NCBI RefSeq assembly: GCF_000820045.1
Contig: NZ_CDBJ01000071.1
Span: 152,467-190,139, forward strand
Direction of reading: 5' to 3'
DNA length: 37,673 nucleotides
Source of the DNA: Aeromonas rivuli
GTDB lineage: Bacteria; Pseudomonadota; Gammaproteobacteria; Enterobacterales; Aeromonadaceae
Each line of letters opens with the position of its first letter. The first letter of the stretch is position 1. A program made the translations under genes and the position numbers. The notes beneath the pieces were generated by a model. That model ran no database searches. It was not told the origin of the DNA and saw only the letters and a list, made by a program, of their open reading frames with translations. This document shows positions 14,327 to 23,137 of the stretch, in pieces.

Positions 14327-17302
14327 TTAGCCGCTTGATAACGGCGTCAGCAGACTCTCCAGTGCCTTGACTGGCAGTGGGCGGCTGGTGAGGAAGCCTT
14401 GATAGTGCTGGCAGCCGAGGTGTTTGAGTATGTCGAGTTGCTCCTGCTCTTCGACCCCCTCGGCGGTGACGGTGAAGCGAAACACCCTTGCCAAGTCCAG
14501 GATGGCCTTGACGATGGCTCTGTCCTGTTCGCTGTGCACCAGGGTCTGAATGAAGCTGCGATCCAGCTTGACCTCGTCCGCGGGCAGATCCCGCAGATAG
14601 GCGAGGGATGAGTAGCCGGTGCCAAAGTCATCGATGGAGAGCAAGATGCCGAGCTCCTTGAGCTGATGCATACGGGCGATACTCTCCAGCCTGTTCTCCA
14701 GTACCACGGATTCGGTGATCTCGAGCAGGAGGCGGGAGGGGGGCACCCCGGTGTCACGGAGTATGTACTCCACCTGTTGCACGAAACCGGCGGTATGGAA
14801 CTGGCGAGCGCTGACGTTGACCGACAGGTGGGGGATCGTGAATCCCTGATTGAGCCAGAAGCTGTATTGGGCACAGGCCGTCTTCATCACCCAGTAGCCG
14901 ATGTCCTGAATGAGGCTGGTCTCCTCGGCGATGGGGATGAACTCCCCGGGAGGCACCATGGTGCCATCGCTCTTCTGCCAGCGCAGCAGGGCTTCTATGC
15001 CGGAGAGGGCACCGTTGTCGACCCGGTATTGCGGCTGGTAGTGCAGCAGCAGTTCGTGATTGCGCAAGGCATTGCGCAGCTGGTTGCTGAGGGCGAGTTT
15101 GCTGCGCTCCTTCTCGGCCATGGCCTGACTGAAGAACACATAGCTGCCCTGACCGCCGCGTTTGGCCATGTGGGCGGCGGTATCGGCTTGCTGCATCAGG
15201 ATCAGGTGATCCTTGTCCTCTCCCGAGAACAGGCTGATACCGATCGAGGCGCTGCAGTGCAGTTTGTGGGATTCGATATCAAACGGAGCCCGAAATTGAC
15301 CCATCAATTCACGGGCAAAGTGCTCTGCCAATATTTTGGCGGTCACATAGCCCTGGCCCAGGGCGGTGAACAGCAGGGCAAACTCGTCCCCCGAGGTCCG
15401 GGCCAGCACCAGATTGTCCTGGGGCAGCTCCTTGAGGCGTGCGACCACGGCCTGTAGCAACATGTCGCCATAGGCATGACCCAGGGAGTCGTTGATCGAC
15501 TTGAAGTTATCCAGATCGACCAGCAGCAGGGCACCCCACTGGCCATTGGGCTCGCTCAGGGTGCGATTGAGGGCATCGGTCAGGCTGCGGCGGTTATAGA
15601 GGCCACACAGATCGTCGTAGTAGGCGAGCTGTTCGATATTGCGGGCCGCCTCTTTCTCCTTGCTGACGTCATAAAAGCTGCAGACCAGGTGACCTATCTC
15701 CCCATGTTCATTTCTGACGCCGCTCACCATCAGTCTGACCGGGAACAGGTTGCCGGCCTGATTGAGGCACTGCTCCTCCCCAATCCATAGTTCCTGATTG
15801 CGCACCGTCTGCCACACCTCCTCTTTGAGGCGATCGCCGTAATAGGGGGGGCGCAATCGGTCAATGTGCTGGCCCACCATCTCGCTCTGCGCAAAGCCGG
15901 TGATGCGGCAAAAGGAGTGGTTGACCTTGAGGATGGTGCCTTGGCTGTCGGTCACCAGCAGACCATCGTGGGTGTTGAAGGCCACCTCGGCCAGGCGCAG
16001 GGCATCGTCGGCAGCCAGACGTTGTAGCTCGATGGCGGCCCGCTTGGCCTGGGAGGTGAGTACGTCGAGCAGCGGCATGGGATCAGCCAGTGGCTGGTCA
16101 AGCAGCAAGATGAGCTGGCCTATGGGGCCCTGGGTCGGCAGGCTCAGGGGGATGCCGATGAATGCCTTGGCATCGTGACTGAGCAACTTGGTGGCGCTGG
16201 GGTAGCGCAGCGCCAGATCTTCGATGTAGAGCGCCTGACCGTGGTGAAACAGCTCGGCGCTGGGGCCGGGATCCAGTCCCATGGCGGGCCAGTGTTGCGG
16301 TTCACCCTTGAGCCTGACATGGCGCGGTATGACCCAGAGATCCTTGCCCCTCGGTTGGTATTCACCCACCCAGCCCAGGCTGGCGCCACTGATATGACAG
16401 GCCCAGCTCACCAGGGCTTCACAATAGTCGATCCCCGTCATCAGACTGAGTTCGCCGGGGAGGGAGAGGGCCTGAGCGGCCTCGCTGGCCATCTCCTCAA
16501 CCTGAGGCTGCCAGTGGCCCAGTTGCTGGGCGCAGTGGCGCACCAGTTGCAACATCTCCTCGTTGAGCAGCGTGGGGGTCTGGTACTCCAGACTGAGCAC
16601 GCCGATGAGCCTGTCCTGATCGAGCAGGGCGGCATCGAGGCGTGAGTGGACATTGTCCTCGCTCAGGTAGTAGTGCTGGCTGAGCATGGGCTGGTGGGCG
16701 GTTTCGGAGAAGCTCAATGCCTTGCGGGTGCGCAGGGCGCGAATGTAGCGGCTGTCGCCTCGAATGGCCGCAAGGGGCGTGGCCGCCCTGCTGGCATCGG
16801 TGCCATCCCAGCCGAGGGAGAAGACAGGGGTGAGCTGCTCGCCCCCCAAGCTACCGCTGGCCTGGTAATGCCAGAGGGCGAGCCGGTCTGCCCCCAGGGT
16901 CTCTTTCAGACTCTCGAGCATGGGGGCAAATTGCTGCTGGCTCGCCATCTGGCTGAGTCTGGGCAGGTGAAGGGCAAGGTCTGCCGTGATTTCCTGGGAC
17001 TGGGCCTGCAGGCAGATGAGCCAGAAGGCATCCTGCTCGTGGGAGAGGGCAATCTGCCAGAGGATGCCGTCGAAGCGAAGATGGAGCCGACCGCTTTGGC
17101 CCTTGGCCAGCATCTGCTCTATCGGGCCGCGCAGGGCCTCCGGCAACTGGGCAGGCCAGGGCGCTCTGGGTTCATCGAGCCAGTGCAGCGGGGTTTGCAT
17201 CACATCCGTCAGGGCAACCAGTCGTTGGCTACGAGCGTCCAGGCGAAAGAAGAGGGGCGTGGACGAGGTGGGCACTGGTTGACGAAGTGCGATAGACGAC
17301 AT
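14327..17302 (-). CDS. GAF-PAS-GGDEF-EAL cyclic-di-GMP signalling protein
   Basis: About 991 residues, cytoplasmic, with no clear membrane segment. Two GAF-like regions (about 115-430) precede a PAS domain (about 437-560), a GGDEF domain (about 565-735) and an EAL domain (about 750-985). The EAL domain keeps the phosphodiesterase residues: EALLR, the N in SVNVSAR, EITES, DDFG, the K in VKLDRSF, EGVE and QGF. The GGDEF signature is altered to S-G-D-E-F near residue 636, so cyclase activity is doubtful and the domain may be regulatory. The protein most likely degrades c-di-GMP in response to GAF/PAS ligands. The start is uncertain: 17302 was chosen, with ATG 17314 and TTG 17341 as alternatives, and ribosome-binding sites are weak. 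Confidence 0.9.
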   Translation of the reverse strand: MSSIALRQPVPTSSTPLFFRLDARSQRLVALTDVMQTPLHWLDEPRAPWPAQLPEALRGPIEQMLAKGQSGRLHLRFDGILWQIALSHEQDAFWLICLQAQSQEITADLALHLPRLSQMASQQQFAPMLESLKETLGADRLALWHYQASGSLGGEQLTPVFSLGWDGTDASRAATPLAAIRGDSRYIRALRTRKALSFSETAHQPMLSQHYYLSEDNVHSRLDAALLDQDRLIGVLSLEYQTPTLLNEEMLQLVRHCAQQLGHWQPQVEEMASEAAQALSLPGELSLMTGIDYCEALVSWACHISGASLGWVGEYQPRGKDLWVIPRHVRLKGEPQHWPAMGLDPGPSAELFHHGQALYIEDLALRYPSATKLLSHDAKAFIGIPLSLPTQGPIGQLILLLDQPLADPMPLLDVLTSQAKRAAIELQRLAADDALRLAEVAFNTHDGLLVTDSQGTILKVNHSFCRITGFAQSEMVGQHIDRLRPPYYGDRLKEEVWQTVRNQELWIGEEQCLNQAGNLFPVRLMVSGVRNEHGEIGHLVCSFYDVSKEKEAARNIEQLAYYDDLCGLYNRRSLTDALNRTLSEPNGQWGALLLVDLDNFKSINDSLGHAYGDMLLQAVVARLKELPQDNLVLARTSGDEFALLFTALGQGYVTAKILAEHFARELMGQFRAPFDIESHKLHCSASIGISLFSGEDKDHLILMQQADTAAHMAKRGGQGSYVFFSQAMAEKERSKLALSNQLRNALRNHELLLHYQPQYRVDNGALSGIEALLRWQKSDGTMVPPGEFIPIAEETSLIQDIGYWVMKTACAQYSFWLNQGFTIPHLSVNVSARQFHTAGFVQQVEYILRDTGVPPSRLLLEITESVVLENRLESIARMHQLKELGILLSIDDFGTGYSSLAYLRDLPADEVKLDRSFIQTLVHSEQDRAIVKAILDLARVFRFTVTAEGVEEQEQLDILKHLGCQHYQGFLTSRPLPVKALESLLTPLSSG

Positions 17303-17436
17303 GAGGGGAAACATCCTGTTGAGCGACTGCCGGAGGGCCAAGAATACTGCATATTGCGGGCAAACAAAATTTCGTTGAAGCCTAAATTAGTGTTGTCTAA
17401 TGCTGTGGCGAGCTATCGCTGGCTGGCGTCTTGCCG

Positions 17437-17570
17437 ATGAAACGGATCCTGATTGTTGGTGGTGTGGTCATGGGGGCTGCCGCCTGCTCAGCCAGCACGA
17501 CGTCAAGGTGAAGAAGCTCTCCGGCGGCTTCAAGACCTGGCAGGTGGCGTCCCTGCGCGATCCCTCATAG
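17437..17570 (+). pseudogene. Relic of a CoA-disulfide reductase/rhodanese-type gene
   Basis: Two fragments in different frames are fused. From the ATG at 17437 the first reads MKRILIVGGVVMGAAAC, like the FAD-binding N-terminus of CoA-disulfide reductases, and stops at 17511. The second reads LLSQHDVKVKKLSGGFKTWQV and ends at the TAG at 17568-17570, like the C-terminal end of a rhodanese domain. In intact family members these ends are separated by roughly 500 residues, so a large internal deletion is inferred. It sits between the EAL gene and the unknown gene, in an otherwise non-coding 316-bp gap. Confidence 0.6.
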
Positions 17571-17618
17571 CTTGCGAAGGCTGATTGTGAGCGGGGGGCT
17601 TGCTGTTTCCCCCTCTGG

Positions 17619-18623
17619 TTAACCGTGGCGGATCTGGCCGAGGCGGGTGAAACCGTGCAGGCTCTTGCGCCGCAGGAAGTGGCTCTTCTTGATGGGATGG
17701 AAGACGAGGGGCCGAGCCAATGCCGCATTGGTGGCCTGCAGGCGGCTGAGCTGGTGCGCGGCCCCTGGCGCCGTGCTGATCAGCAAGGTCAGCGGCAGCA
17801 CGAGGGGCGCCATGGCGGCAGCCTGAAGGGTGGAGGATAACCGGGTGTCTAGCTGTTCATCCTCGAGATGGTCCCTCGCCCTGGCAAATGCCGTCAGCAT
17901 GGGTGGGGTCGCTCCTCCTTCCTCCAGTCCCTTGATAAGGGTGGCGAGCGCCTCATGAAACCCGGTCAGGGCCAGGGTAAAGTCAGGGTGACGGCGTTTG
18001 GCGAGCAGGGTATCGAAGGGGAGTGTCCCCAGATGTGCCGGCAGGCGCAGGCCAATCTCGAGGTGGAAGCACTCCTGACCCCCTTGAGGTTGGTAGCGGG
18101 ATTCGGCCAGGTGGAGCAGGCGATCCAGGTAGTCATGGTCGGTGATGAGGATGCCATCGTGGGTCAGTGCCCACTCCCGGGCCAGGTACATGGAGAGGAG
18201 ATTGGCCAGGCGCCGCGCCATGCGAATGCCCCCCTCATCCTGGCTGGCCAGGCCATGGCCGAGGCAGTATTGATGCAGGTGGGTCAGCCCGGCCTGGGCC
18301 GGGCAGAAGCAGTCGTGATTGGCGCCTTGCTGCCAGCGGTCGATGAGCGCCTTGTTGCCAAAAACCCGGTGACGGACAAAGCTCGGGGCGAGCAGGGTGC
18401 CTAACTGTTCTATTAACCGGGGGGTGATGGCATCGAAGTCGGCGGCGCTGGGGGAGGGTGCCAGCAGATTGCTCTGCTGGGTCAGCAGGTCGAGCAGGGG
18501 CGGCAGTCGGCTCTGCTCGCTCAGGGTGAATACGAAGGCGAGCCGCTCCAGCCAGAGCAGTGCGAACTTGAGCCAGAGCTCATCGCGCACCTCCATGCCG
18601 GGGTAATAGATAAAGGTCTTCAT
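17619..18623 (-). CDS. Uncharacterised protein
   Basis: A 334-residue soluble-looking protein that I do not recognise with certainty. The start MKTFIYYPGMEVRDELWLKF (ATG at 18623) recalls DUF6236-type proteins, which open with a Tyr-Pro and 'D-x-W-L-K' pattern. That resemblance is weak evidence. The upstream in-frame extension to 18785 would overlap the thiI promoter and reads like non-coding sequence, so 18623 was preferred; its ribosome-binding site is poor. Leu- and Ala-rich helices dominate; no catalytic motif is visible. It is divergent from thiI. Confidence 0.65.
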   Translation of the reverse strand: MKTFIYYPGMEVRDELWLKFALLWLERLAFVFTLSEQSRLPPLLDLLTQQSNLLAPSPSAADFDAITPRLIEQLGTLLAPSFVRHRVFGNKALIDRWQQGANHDCFCPAQAGLTHLHQYCLGHGLASQDEGGIRMARRLANLLSMYLAREWALTHDGILITDHDYLDRLLHLAESRYQPQGGQECFHLEIGLRLPAHLGTLPFDTLLAKRRHPDFTLALTGFHEALATLIKGLEEGGATPPMLTAFARARDHLEDEQLDTRLSSTLQAAAMAPLVLPLTLLISTAPGAAHQLSRLQATNAALARPLVFHPIKKSHFLRRKSLHGFTRLGQIRHG

Positions 18624-18789
18624 CTCGAAGTGATCGCCGCTTGCGTCGCCAGTAACAGAGGAGGGGCAATATACCCAGTTCCCCTGAGCGCGGCAAACGG
18701 CTGCGGTCATGTTTGCCAATAGGCTCAGGCCCTTGCGGAGAGGCGACCCGCGTCCCCACGCCATGCCGGTAGGCGATGGCGGCAAGCTC

Positions 18790-18798
18790 TGCTATAAT
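18790..18798 (+). promoter_or_regulatory. Extended -10 promoter element for thiI
   Basis: TGC-TATAAT is a perfect -10 hexamer with an extended TG, 36 bp before the thiI start. No good -35 element is visible, which is normal for extended -10 promoters. Confidence 0.7.
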
Positions 18799-18834
18799 TC
18801 GCGCCCTTTTGTTAAGGTCACTCGAGTCAATGAC

Positions 18835-20283
18835 ATGAAGTTCATCATCAAGCTGTTCCCAGAAATTACCATCAAGAGCAAGTCAGTGCGTCAGCGCTTC
18901 ACCAAGATGTTGCAGGGCAATATCCGTAACGTGTTGCGCCGTTTCGACGAGGACGCCCGCGTGCGAATGGATTGGGACAAACTGGTGGTGAGCTCGCGCA
19001 ACGATCACTTCCACACCCGCTATCTGGAGACCCTGGCCTGTATTCCCGGCATCCAGTATTTCCTCGAAGTAAAGGTGAGCACCTTCACCGATTTGCATGA
19101 CATCTTCGAGCAGACTCGCGCCGTCTGGGGCGACAAGCTGCAGGGCAAGACCTTCTGTGTGCGAGCCCGCCGGGTCGGCAAGCACGACTTCAGCTCCCTG
19201 GAGCTGGAGCGTTATGTGGGTGGTGGTCTGAATCAGCACTGTGAAAGCGGTGGTGTACGGCTGAAGAAGCCCGATGTCCAGGTCAACCTGGAGGTCGAGA
19301 ATGACGATCTCTACATCATCAGTGCCGTGCACCACGGCCTCGGCGGTTTCCCCATGGCGACCCAGGAAGATGTACTGAGCCTGCTCTCCGGTGGTTTCGA
19401 CTCAGGGGTGGCCTCCTATCAGTTCATCAAGCGCGGTTGCCGCGTCCATTACTGCTTCTTCAATCTGGGTGGTGCCGCCCATGAGATCGGGGTCAAGCAG
19501 GTGGCCTATTACCTGTGGAGCAAGTTTGGCGCCTCCCACAAGGTGCGCTTCACCGCCATCGACTTCGAACCCGTGGTGGCCGAGATCCTCGAGAAAGTGG
19601 ACAACGGCCAGATGGGGGTGGTGCTCAAGCGCATGATGATGCGCGCCGCAGGCCAGGTGGCCGATTACTTCCAGATCCCGGCCCTGGTGACTGGCGAGTG
19701 CGTGGGTCAGGTGTCGAGCCAGACCCTGACCAACTTGAACGTCATCGACCGGGTGACCGACAAGGTGATACTGCGCCCGCTCATCACCTGGGACAAGCCG
19801 GACATCATCAGCCAGGCGCGCCACATCGGTACCCTGGAGTTTGCCGAGACCATGCCGGAGTATTGCGGTGTCATCTCCAAGAAGCCGACCATCAAGGCCG
19901 TGCTCTCCAACATCGAGGCGGAGGAGGGCAACTTCGACTTCGCTATTCTGGACAAGGTGGTGAGCGAGGCTCGTCATCTGGATATCCGCCGGATTGGTGA
20001 AGAGACGTCAGCCCAGGTGCAAGAGGTGGAGACCACCCAGGTACTGGCCGCAGACGAGATCATCCTGGATATCCGCTCCAATGATGAGCGCGATGAGAAA
20101 CCGCTGGTGGTCGAGGGGCGTGAGGTGCTGCATATCCCCTTCTTCAAGCTGGCGACCGCCTTTGGTGACCTGCCGAAAGAGCAGACCTATCTGCTCTATT
20201 GCGATCGCGGCGTGATGAGCAAACTGCAGGCGCTCTATCTGAAAGAGCAGGGCTTTGACAACGTCAAGGTCTATCGCCCCTGA
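18835..20283 (+). CDS. thiI: tRNA 4-thiouridine / thiazole sulfurtransferase ThiI
   Basis: Makes 4-thiouridine at position 8 of tRNA and supplies sulfur for the thiamine thiazole ring. From the ATG at 18835 the product has 482 residues, the same as E. coli ThiI. Domains: ferredoxin-like/THUMP region (about 1-165), a PP-loop ATP pyrophosphatase with SGGFDS (about 185-190) and a C-terminal rhodanese domain (about 404-482). The catalytic cysteines fall at residues 344 (PEYCGV) and 456 (LLYCDRG), exactly the E. coli numbers. The longer frame from 18709 was rejected because it runs through the TATAAT promoter. The ICE boundary lies about 40 bp after its stop. Confidence 0.96.
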   Translation: MKFIIKLFPEITIKSKSVRQRFTKMLQGNIRNVLRRFDEDARVRMDWDKLVVSSRNDHFHTRYLETLACIPGIQYFLEVKVSTFTDLHDIFEQTRAVWGDKLQGKTFCVRARRVGKHDFSSLELERYVGGGLNQHCESGGVRLKKPDVQVNLEVENDDLYIISAVHHGLGGFPMATQEDVLSLLSGGFDSGVASYQFIKRGCRVHYCFFNLGGAAHEIGVKQVAYYLWSKFGASHKVRFTAIDFEPVVAEILEKVDNGQMGVVLKRMMMRAAGQVADYFQIPALVTGECVGQVSSQTLTNLNVIDRVTDKVILRPLITWDKPDIISQARHIGTLEFAETMPEYCGVISKKPTIKAVLSNIEAEEGNFDFAILDKVVSEARHLDIRRIGEETSAQVQEVETTQVLAADEIILDIRSNDERDEKPLVVEGREVLHIPFFKLATAFGDLPKEQTYLLYCDRGVMSKLQALYLKEQGFDNVKVYRP

Positions 20284-20325
20284 GCACCAGGCTCGGGCAT
20301 GGTGCGGCACCTCGCGGTGCCGCCA

Positions 20326-20370
20326 ATAAAAAATGTCCGCTGTCAAGTCCATAGTGCAGACATACAGCGG
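20326..20370. other. Candidate attachment/recombination site of the ICE
   Basis: The minus-strand 8-mer TTTTTTAT (20326-20333) resembles the T-rich 8-bp target recalled for Tn4371-type integrases. It abuts an inverted repeat CCGCTGT...ACAGCGG with a 20-nt spacer, a layout fitting tyrosine recombinase arm sites. The opposite end is outside the window, so no direct repeat can be confirmed. Confidence 0.35.
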
Positions 20371-20549
20371 TGCGAAAGGCCTTACGGGGCAACAGGTTAG
20401 GCCAGATTTCGGCCATCGAGTGCTCTTGCTGCTTTTCTCGCTAGGTGGCGCATAGGCGCTTCGCGGTAGCAAGCCCAGGGGCGGCGTAGCGGGCAAGGTC
20501 GCACTGTCATCATAGCCGTGGCTTGTCGCAAGCAGCCTCTCAAAGCGAC

Positions 20550-20580
20550 AGCGCAGCCGGTAGGCTGCGCTTTCGTTTTC
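20550..20580. terminator. Hairpin at the end of the trb operon
   Basis: AGCGCAGCC (20550-20558) pairs with GGCTGCGCT (20563-20571) around GGTA, with a T-rich tail on the plus side. It can block readthrough between thiI and the element; the minus-side tail is weaker. Confidence 0.5.
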
Positions 20581-20607
20581 GAGTGAATGGTGGATGCGTC
20601 AGCATCG

Positions 20608-20850
20608 TCAACTCGGATTCGGCGGCGGCGCCTTGCTCGCCCCTCCCTTCCTGAATCCCCGGTCGCCGGCGATGAACGCCTCCAGCATGTGCGGGATCAG
20701 CGTCACGGCATCGACCGCCTCGCCATACGCCTGCGCGTGCAGCGCGGCGTAGTGGTCGAGGTCGGCTTTCAGGCTGGTTGGGCAGGCAAAGGTCAGCTTC
20801 GTGGATTCCGTTTTCGGTAGCGGGCCGAGCCGCAGCTTGCGCGTCGTCAT
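20608..20850 (-). CDS. DUF2274 protein, last gene of the trb operon
   Basis: An 80-residue protein starting MTTRKLRLGPLPKTESTKLT, the typical opening of the small DUF2274 family that follows trbI in Tn4371-like elements. The middle segment (about residues 24-60) looks like a ribbon-helix-helix or helical DNA-binding-size fold, but function is unknown. The start overlaps the trbI stop by 4 bp, so it is translationally coupled. The C-terminus is short and Pro/Ala-rich. Confidence 0.85.
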   Translation of the reverse strand: MTTRKLRLGPLPKTESTKLTFACPTSLKADLDHYAALHAQAYGEAVDAVTLIPHMLEAFIAGDRGFRKGGASKAPPPNPS

Positions 20851-22130
20851 CGTGAAGTCCCCTTGTTGAAGAACAACGGCTGGTAGGGCCGCAGCACCAG
20901 ATCCCGGTTGGCGATGATGCGAACCGGCAGGCCCGGCCGCTCGGTCAGCGTCGGCTGGATGTTCATGTTGCGCCGGGTCATCTCCTGCCCGACCTGATTG
21001 ATGCTGTCCTGCGCGCTGTCGCGCCCGGCGATGATGATGCGGTCGCCATCCTGGCGGTTCTCCGGCGCGGCCAGCTCGGCACCAACGCCCAGCAGCGTGG
21101 TCAGCGCCGCTCCGGCGAAGATGCGGCCCCAGTGGTAGTCCACGTCGTCTTCCAGCCCGGCATAGCCGGCCGGGTCGGCTCCGACCAGGTTGTCGAGCGT
21201 GAGCGAAGACGTGTCGGGCAGAATAATCCGGTTCCAGACGACTTGAACGCGGCTCTGCCCATAGCTGACCTGGCTGTTGTAGCGGCCGAGGATGCGCGAA
21301 CCCTGCGGGATGAGCAGAAAGCGCCCGGTAGCCGTGTCATAGACCGGCTCCGTCACCGTGGCGATCACGTCGCCCGGCAAGTCCGACTTGATGCCCGTCA
21401 CCAGCGCCCCGGCGATGACCGTCCCGGCCATCACCTGATACGGCGAGGCCGGCATCGTCAGAATGCCGGAATTTCGGGTCTCTGTACTTCCGGCTTTCTG
21501 GAACGCCTCTTTCTGGTCTTGCCGGTTCTGTATCGCCGTCGGATCGGCGGGCTGCGCTGCCGTAGAGGCTGGCCCGGCAGCCATCGGGTCGAACGCCGCA
21601 ATGGCGGCGAAGCCCGGCGCGGCGGTAGCCTGCGACTGCGCCACCGGCGCAGCCTTCTGCGTGCCAGAGCGAAAGAACACCGATGAACCCGCGGCCGCTT
21701 CGGCTTCCTTGCGCAGGGCATCGTTCGGGTCGTGCCCGGGGGCCGCATAGGCGGCCGTCACCGGTTGCTGCGACTTGACGATGGCCGGGCCAAGATCGCC
21801 CGGCAGCGGCGGCCCCAGCTCGGGCACCTTGGGCGGCAAGGCCGGCGGCAGTTTGGAGTAGTCTGCTGGCAGCGCATCCAGCCCTTCGGACTTGGAGACA
21901 CGATCGACGTTGTAAAGCTCGGTCTGTTCACCAGCACCACGCCGCTGCGGTTGCAGCGACCACATCAGCGCGCCGAGTACGGCGACCGACAGGCCGCCGG
22001 TGAGGATGGCCAGCGTGCGTCGGTTCAGGCGCGTGACCGGGCGCGGCTGGGCGCGTAGCGCCACCGCCTCGGGCGCGATCTTGCCCGCCGCCTGCGGCGC
22101 GGCGAGGTCGGGAGTGTCGTCCTGGCTCAT
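20847..22130 (-). CDS. trbI: Conjugal transfer protein TrbI (VirB10-like)
   Basis: A 427-residue protein spanning the envelope as part of the type IV secretion core complex. It has a cytoplasmic N-terminus, one transmembrane helix at about 39-59, a Pro-rich periplasmic linker (about 85-120) and a C-terminal VirB10 domain. That domain includes GTVIAGALVTGIKSDLPGD and the LLIPQGSRILGRY segment. It begins 2 nt after trbG ends. Length and motifs are normal, with no sign of damage. Confidence 0.95.
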   Translation of the reverse strand: MSQDDTPDLAAPQAAGKIAPEAVALRAQPRPVTRLNRRTLAILTGGLSVAVLGALMWSLQPQRRGAGEQTELYNVDRVSKSEGLDALPADYSKLPPALPPKVPELGPPLPGDLGPAIVKSQQPVTAAYAAPGHDPNDALRKEAEAAAGSSVFFRSGTQKAAPVAQSQATAAPGFAAIAAFDPMAAGPASTAAQPADPTAIQNRQDQKEAFQKAGSTETRNSGILTMPASPYQVMAGTVIAGALVTGIKSDLPGDVIATVTEPVYDTATGRFLLIPQGSRILGRYNSQVSYGQSRVQVVWNRIILPDTSSLTLDNLVGADPAGYAGLEDDVDYHWGRIFAGAALTTLLGVGAELAAPENRQDGDRIIIAGRDSAQDSINQVGQEMTRRNMNIQPTLTERPGLPVRIIANRDLVLRPYQPLFFNKGTSR

Positions 22131-22132
22131 TG

Positions 22133-23137
22133 TCAGTTCCTCCGCGCCACGCCGTCAGTGCGCTCGATCCGCACCACGTCACCACCATCGCCGCCCAGGC
22201 GCAGTTCGGCCGCGCCAAAGAGGCGATCCACGATGTAATAAGGCGAGCGGAAACGGTAATTGACGAGCTGACCATCACCCTGCGCGCCGATGACGAACAG
22301 CGGTGGCAGTTCGCCTTGGGCGATACCCGGCGGGAACTGGATATAGACCTTCTCGCCGTCGTCAAACGCCCGCAATGGCTTCCACGGCGGATTGCTCCCT
22401 GACACCGCGTAGCGGAAACGGATCTTCTCCAGCGCCAGGCCGGTATCGACCGGCGCGGCTGTCTGTGCGGCCTGCGACTGGCGTTGCAAGGCCAGCATCC
22501 GATCTTTCGGGTAGTCCCATGACACCGACGCCATCCATGCCTTTTCCGTCGAGGTCAGTTCCAGCAGGTACGTCCGGCGGCTGGTGGTGATGACCAGATT
22601 GGTTTTCAGGCCCGAGCGAGTGGGCTTGACCAGCACGTTGACGCGCAGCGCCTCGCCGCTGCCGCTGGACGTGTCGCCGACGATCCAGCGCACGGTATCG
22701 CCAGCGGCGACCGTCACCAGTTCCTCGCCGGGCTGGAGCGAAACCACGGTGACGCGCCCCGGCGCGGCATAGACTTGATACAACGCGCCGTCGCTGTACG
22801 GCCACACCTGAATCGCGTTGACGTAGCCCTCGCGGGTCGGCGCGATACGCGCCTCGGCATTGGCGCGCGAGACGCGCACCTTCTCGTCGGCCGGCTCCGG
22901 CACGGTCGCTGCCTCGTCCAGCTCCGGCAGCGGCTTCAACTGCGCCGGCAGCGCCAGCGGCTCGGGCACGGCGACGACTTCGACCGGCTTGGGCGGCTCG
23001 GGCAGCGGCTGCGCCTGCACCGGCTCATCGAGCGAGATGGACGGCGGCGGCTTGCCCTGCGAGGCGCAGCCCAGCAATGACGACGTGGTGGCCGCGAACA
23101 TCAGCACGAAAGCGTAAAAGCGAAAAGGCAGGTTCAT
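22133..23137 (-). CDS. trbG: Conjugal transfer protein TrbG (VirB9-like)
   Basis: A 334-residue lipoprotein-like component of the outer-membrane core complex. Its signal sequence ends LLGC (Cys23), followed by a Pro/Glu-rich linker to about residue 75. The VirB9 domain (about 95-330) includes VNAIQVWPYSDGALYQVYA and WDYPKDR. The ATG at 23137 has AAGGAG 8 nt upstream and overlaps the trbF stop by 4 bp. The reading frame stays open far upstream inside trbF and trbL, but that is antiframe coding noise. The gene looks intact. Confidence 0.95.
   Translation of the reverse strand: MNLPFRFYAFVLMFAATTSSLLGCASQGKPPPSISLDEPVQAQPLPEPPKPVEVVAVPEPLALPAQLKPLPELDEAATVPEPADEKVRVSRANAEARIAPTREGYVNAIQVWPYSDGALYQVYAAPGRVTVVSLQPGEELVTVAAGDTVRWIVGDTSSGSGEALRVNVLVKPTRSGLKTNLVITTSRRTYLLELTSTEKAWMASVSWDYPKDRMLALQRQSQAAQTAAPVDTGLALEKIRFRYAVSGSNPPWKPLRAFDDGEKVYIQFPPGIAQGELPPLFVIGAQGDGQLVNYRFRSPYYIVDRLFGAAELRLGGDGGDVVRIERTDGVARRN

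Larger units (their letters stand above)
20284..20607. other. Chromosome/ICE junction region
   Basis: No gene is supported here. It contains a GC hairpin at 20304-20323 just after thiI and the 8-mer ATAAAAAA at 20326-20333. A 7-bp inverted repeat CCGCTGT/ACAGCGG lies at 20337-20343 and 20364-20370, and a second strong hairpin at 20550-20571. Chromosomal gene content stops on the left and trb-type gene content begins on the right. Confidence 0.6.

Noticed and set aside
20304..20323. Hairpin after thiI as an intrinsic terminator
   Set aside because: The stem is good (GCGGCACC/GGTGCCGC), but it is followed by A-rich sequence and not a T run on either strand.
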